DNA of 7,447 nucleotides, taken from a bacterium (GTDB taxonomy: Bacteria > RBG-13-66-14). The number at the start of each line of letters is the position of its first letter. The first letter of the stretch is position 1. The notes under the pieces were generated by a model. That model saw nothing but the letters and a program-made list of their open reading frames with translations, did not search any database and was not told the DNA's origin. Below are positions 6,218 to 7,447 of this stretch, one piece after another. The position numbers and the translations under genes were made by a program. The stretch lies in the NCBI GenBank assembly GCA_026398675.1, contig JAPLSK010000205.1:1-7447 (forward strand), read 5' to 3'.

Positions 6218-6832
6218 TTACTCCTTATCGTAAAGATACTCCCTCATAGCCTTAAAAAGCTCCTGAAACATTTTCGTATCAGCAGATTCGGGAAGCTCAA
6301 TTTGTATATTGATGGATATCGATGGAATATTAGTATGTATATCTTGTACTGCAACCCCTTGAGAAACAGTCTCGCTTTCTATTTCTACAATTTCTTCCCT
6401 TTTTTCAGGTTGACTTTCAAAATCAGCTAGATTGCAGAGAGCCTTAAAAGTTCTAACTACCCTTGTTGCAGTAGATTCATTAAATTTATCTTTTTGCGCT
6501 GTAACAATACTTATTAAATCCTTATTGACTTTTATTTGTGCATCAGAAAAATGCTCGAAGAATTCGTTATAAGTATCCTTAATAATGTTAGCCATAACTG
6601 CTCTTGCTTGTATTTTATCTCTATAGGCAGTCCAAAGCTCTGTAGGCTTGTTAGATTGATCAATAAATCCTAGTGTTTGCAATAATGTAATAAATCTCAT
6701 GTGATTTTGATCGTCTTTAAAACCACATTGTTTGATCCATGTTTTATCAACGATTGTTGGTTTACCAACTTCTTGGATCTTGTAAAACAGCTTTTTAATT
6801 TCACCAGTTAGTGTAACGTAGAAGAAGGACAT
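6218..6832 (-). CDS. DUF5343-like protein, partner of the HEPN gene
   Basis: 204 residues. By recall of the family pattern this is DUF5343. The N-terminal 70 residues look like a winged-helix fold, with the block FITLLQTLGFIDQSNKPTEL (47-66) where the family has a lLk.LgFid..g.PT pattern, then WTAYRD. Residues 75-135 are helical, 140-170 form an acidic linker, and the tail SINIQIELPES (172-183) plus helix KMFQELFKAM (187-196) matches the family's C-terminal strand and helix. Molecular function is unknown; the winged helix suggests DNA binding or regulation, possibly as antitoxin or sensor for the HEPN protein. The ATG at 6832 has a strong AAGGAG site 7 bases upstream. It is first in the operon behind the promoter at 6920-6948. 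Codon use is AT-rich, unlike the flanking genes. The DUF assignment is from memory and should be searched. Confidence 0.6.
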   Translation of the reverse strand: MSFFYVTLTGEIKKLFYKIQEVGKPTIVDKTWIKQCGFKDDQNHMRFITLLQTLGFIDQSNKPTELWTAYRDKIQARAVMANIIKDTYNEFFEHFSDAQIKVNKDLISIVTAQKDKFNESTATRVVRTFKALCNLADFESQPEKREEIVEIESETVSQGVAVQDIHTNIPSISINIQIELPESADTKMFQELFKAMREYLYDKE

Positions 6833-6919
6833 TTCTTATCTCCTTAGAAAAGTTCAGCTTATAAACTTACTTTGAATCGATACTGAATTGTCAACACACA
6901 ACTAAACAGACCATCACTC

Positions 6920-6948
6920 ACTTTAGTACGCTTCTAAGAGTCTGTCAA
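6920..6948 (-). promoter_or_regulatory. sigma70-type promoter of the DUF5343/HEPN operon
   Basis: TTGACA (6948-6943, perfect -35) and TAAAGT (6925-6920, 4 of 6 to the -10) are 17 bases apart on the minus strand, three bases beyond the cutA stop codon. The predicted start is near 6913, leaving a leader of about 80 bases. A second TTGACA at 6894-6889 has no well-placed -10. The leader also holds the palindrome ATCGAT (6877-6882), a possible operator centre. Confidence 0.65.
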
Positions 6949-6951
6949 GCA

Positions 6952-7278
6952 TTAACCCGTCTCCTTCTCAATCCACCCCAGGAACTCCCGATTACCCTCC
7001 GTAATGGGCAGGGCGACGATGCAGGGGACCTCGTAGGAGTGCAGGGCCTTGACCCGCTCGGTCAGCGCGTCCACCAGCCTCGCCCGCGTCTTGGCGATGA
7101 CTACGACCTCCGCCGCCTCCTCGATTTTCCCTATCCAGCGGTAGACGGAGCGGACGCCGGGGAGGATATTAGCACAGGCGGCGAGGCGCTCGACGATTAG
7201 GGCGCGGGCGATTTCTTTAGCCTCCGCCGCGTCGGCGCAGGTGATGTAGATGAAGCGGAGGCCCGTGTCGGTGGTGAT
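6952..7278 (-). CDS. cutA: divalent-cation tolerance protein CutA, no recognisable start codon
   Basis: CutA is a small cytoplasmic trimer linked to tolerance of copper and other divalent metals; its exact biochemical role is debated. Reading back from the TAA at 6954-6952, the frame gives the whole family pattern: RFIYITCADAAEAKEIARAL, RLAACANILPGVRSVYRW, GKIEEAAEV, KTRARL, LHSYEVPCIVALPITEG and FLGWIE. About 104-108 residues fit, the usual CutA length. The frame is open only back to a TAG at 7296-7294, and between that stop and the conserved core there is no ATG, GTG or TTG. I place the nominal N-terminus at an ATC codon at 7278. The missing start coincides with the edge of a palindromic repeat array, so either the 5' end was replaced by the repeat (a pseudogene) or a rare start codon is used. 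Confidence 0.75.
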   Translation of the reverse strand: MTTDTGLRFIYITCADAAEAKEIARALIVERLAACANILPGVRSVYRWIGKIEEAAEVVVIAKTRARLVDALTERVKALHSYEVPCIVALPITEGNREFLGWIEKETG

Positions 7279-7282
7279 TCGG

Positions 7283-7410
7283 AACCCCTCTCCCTAACCC
7301 TCCCCCCAGAGGGGGGAGGGGATTTGACCCCTCCCCCTGCCCTCTCCCCCAGGGGGCGAGGGGACGTGCGGAAGCCCTCACCCTTGCCCTCTCCCACAGG
7401 GAGAGGGAGG
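7283..7410. repeat. array of three REP-like palindromic repeats
   Basis: Three imperfect units of about 37-41 bases lie in tandem (about 7283-7323, 7327-7364 and 7374-7410). Each contains a CCCTCnCCC-type arm facing a GGGnGAGGG arm, plus a trailing AGGGnGAGGG stretch on the minus strand. This resembles the widespread dispersed repeat built on GAGAGGGnnAGGGTGAGGG found in many GC-rich genomes. No transposase is present. The leftmost unit abuts the coding frame of cutA. The long minus-strand reading frame across this array is low-complexity and not a gene. Confidence 0.75.
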
Positions 7411-7412
7411 AG

Positions 7413-7447
7413 CTATTTTTCGAGGTCCATGATTTTGACCACCCGGC
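7413..7447 (-). CDS. possible C-terminal end of an upstream gene
   Basis: The last bases hold an open minus-strand frame reading RVVKIMDLEK and then a TAG at 7415-7413, three bases before the repeat array. A charged, non-repetitive end like this is plausible as the C-terminus of a gene lying mostly beyond the right edge. Ten codons are too few to identify or confirm it. Confidence 0.3.
   Translation of the reverse strand, partial: RVVKIMDLEK

Larger units (their letters stand above)
5641..6951. other. AT-rich, probably horizontally acquired segment
   Basis: Base composition switches abruptly from GC-rich to AT-rich just upstream of the glyA start and back again at the cutA stop codon. The segment contains exactly one two-gene operon with AT-rich codon use (many AAA, ATT and TTA codons), its own promoter and its own ribosome sites. 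No integrase, transposase, tRNA gene or clear long boundary repeat is visible, so the mode of entry is unknown. Confidence 0.75.

Noticed and set aside
6858..6894. Second promoter from TTGACA at 6894-6889 with TATAAG at 6863-6858
   Set aside because: The spacing is 25 bases, too long for sigma70; the pair at 6948-6920 is much better.
7197..7397. 66-codon minus-strand frame across the repeat array and the start of cutA
   Set aside because: Low-complexity translation of the palindromic repeat in the wrong frame relative to CutA.
7283..7410. CRISPR array
   Set aside because: The units are palindromic and imperfect with almost no unique spacer between them, and no cas gene is nearby.

Overview
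This GC-rich bacterial window reads like chromosome from an uncultured, Gram-negative-type lineage. It has two lipoprotein-like precursors, TTG and GTG starts, sigma70-like promoters, and a CCCTCTCCC/GGGAGAGGG palindromic repeat of the kind often seen in candidate-phylum genomes. I cannot place the lineage more precisely. Most of the window is ordinary core chromosome, interrupted by one sharply AT-rich segment at about 5,640-6,951.

Layout from left to right. Positions 1-2258 (minus strand) hold the 5' part of queD (7-deazaguanine/queuosine pathway). It overlaps by 13 bases the end of a 641-residue protein that looks like a decayed anaerobic ribonucleotide reductase (NrdD): the ATP-cone region is kept, but the protein stops where the zinc/glycyl-radical tail should begin. 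A good promoter (2283-2311) serves this pair. Positions 2328-2562 appear to be a small self-contained minus-strand unit: candidate promoter, hairpin, a 25-codon ORF with a ribosome binding site, and a strong intrinsic terminator. Positions 2579-3091 encode a DEDDh 3'-5' exonuclease. Divergent from it, on the plus strand, are two overlapping paralogous acidic lipoprotein-like genes (3162-4282) that I do not recognise. A hairpin terminator at 4351-4373, usable in both directions, separates them from the convergent glyA (4388-5635, minus).

Directly upstream of glyA is the AT-rich segment. It carries a two-gene operon: a DUF5343-like protein followed by a protein with a HEPN ribonuclease motif (R147-x4-H152). 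The operon has its own TTGACA-17-TAAAGT promoter, begins just after the cutA stop codon, and ends 19 bases before glyA. It looks like a horizontally acquired, candidate defence or toxin-antitoxin module fitted between two housekeeping genes, and glyA is probably now transcribed by read-through from it.

The right end holds cutA, which is complete in its domain but has no recognisable start codon because a REP-like palindromic array (7283-7410) abuts its 5' end. A few final codons of a possible further minus-strand gene follow. The most interesting parts are the HEPN/DUF5343 module, the degenerate NrdD-like protein, the small transcription unit at 2328-2562, and the lipoprotein pair.
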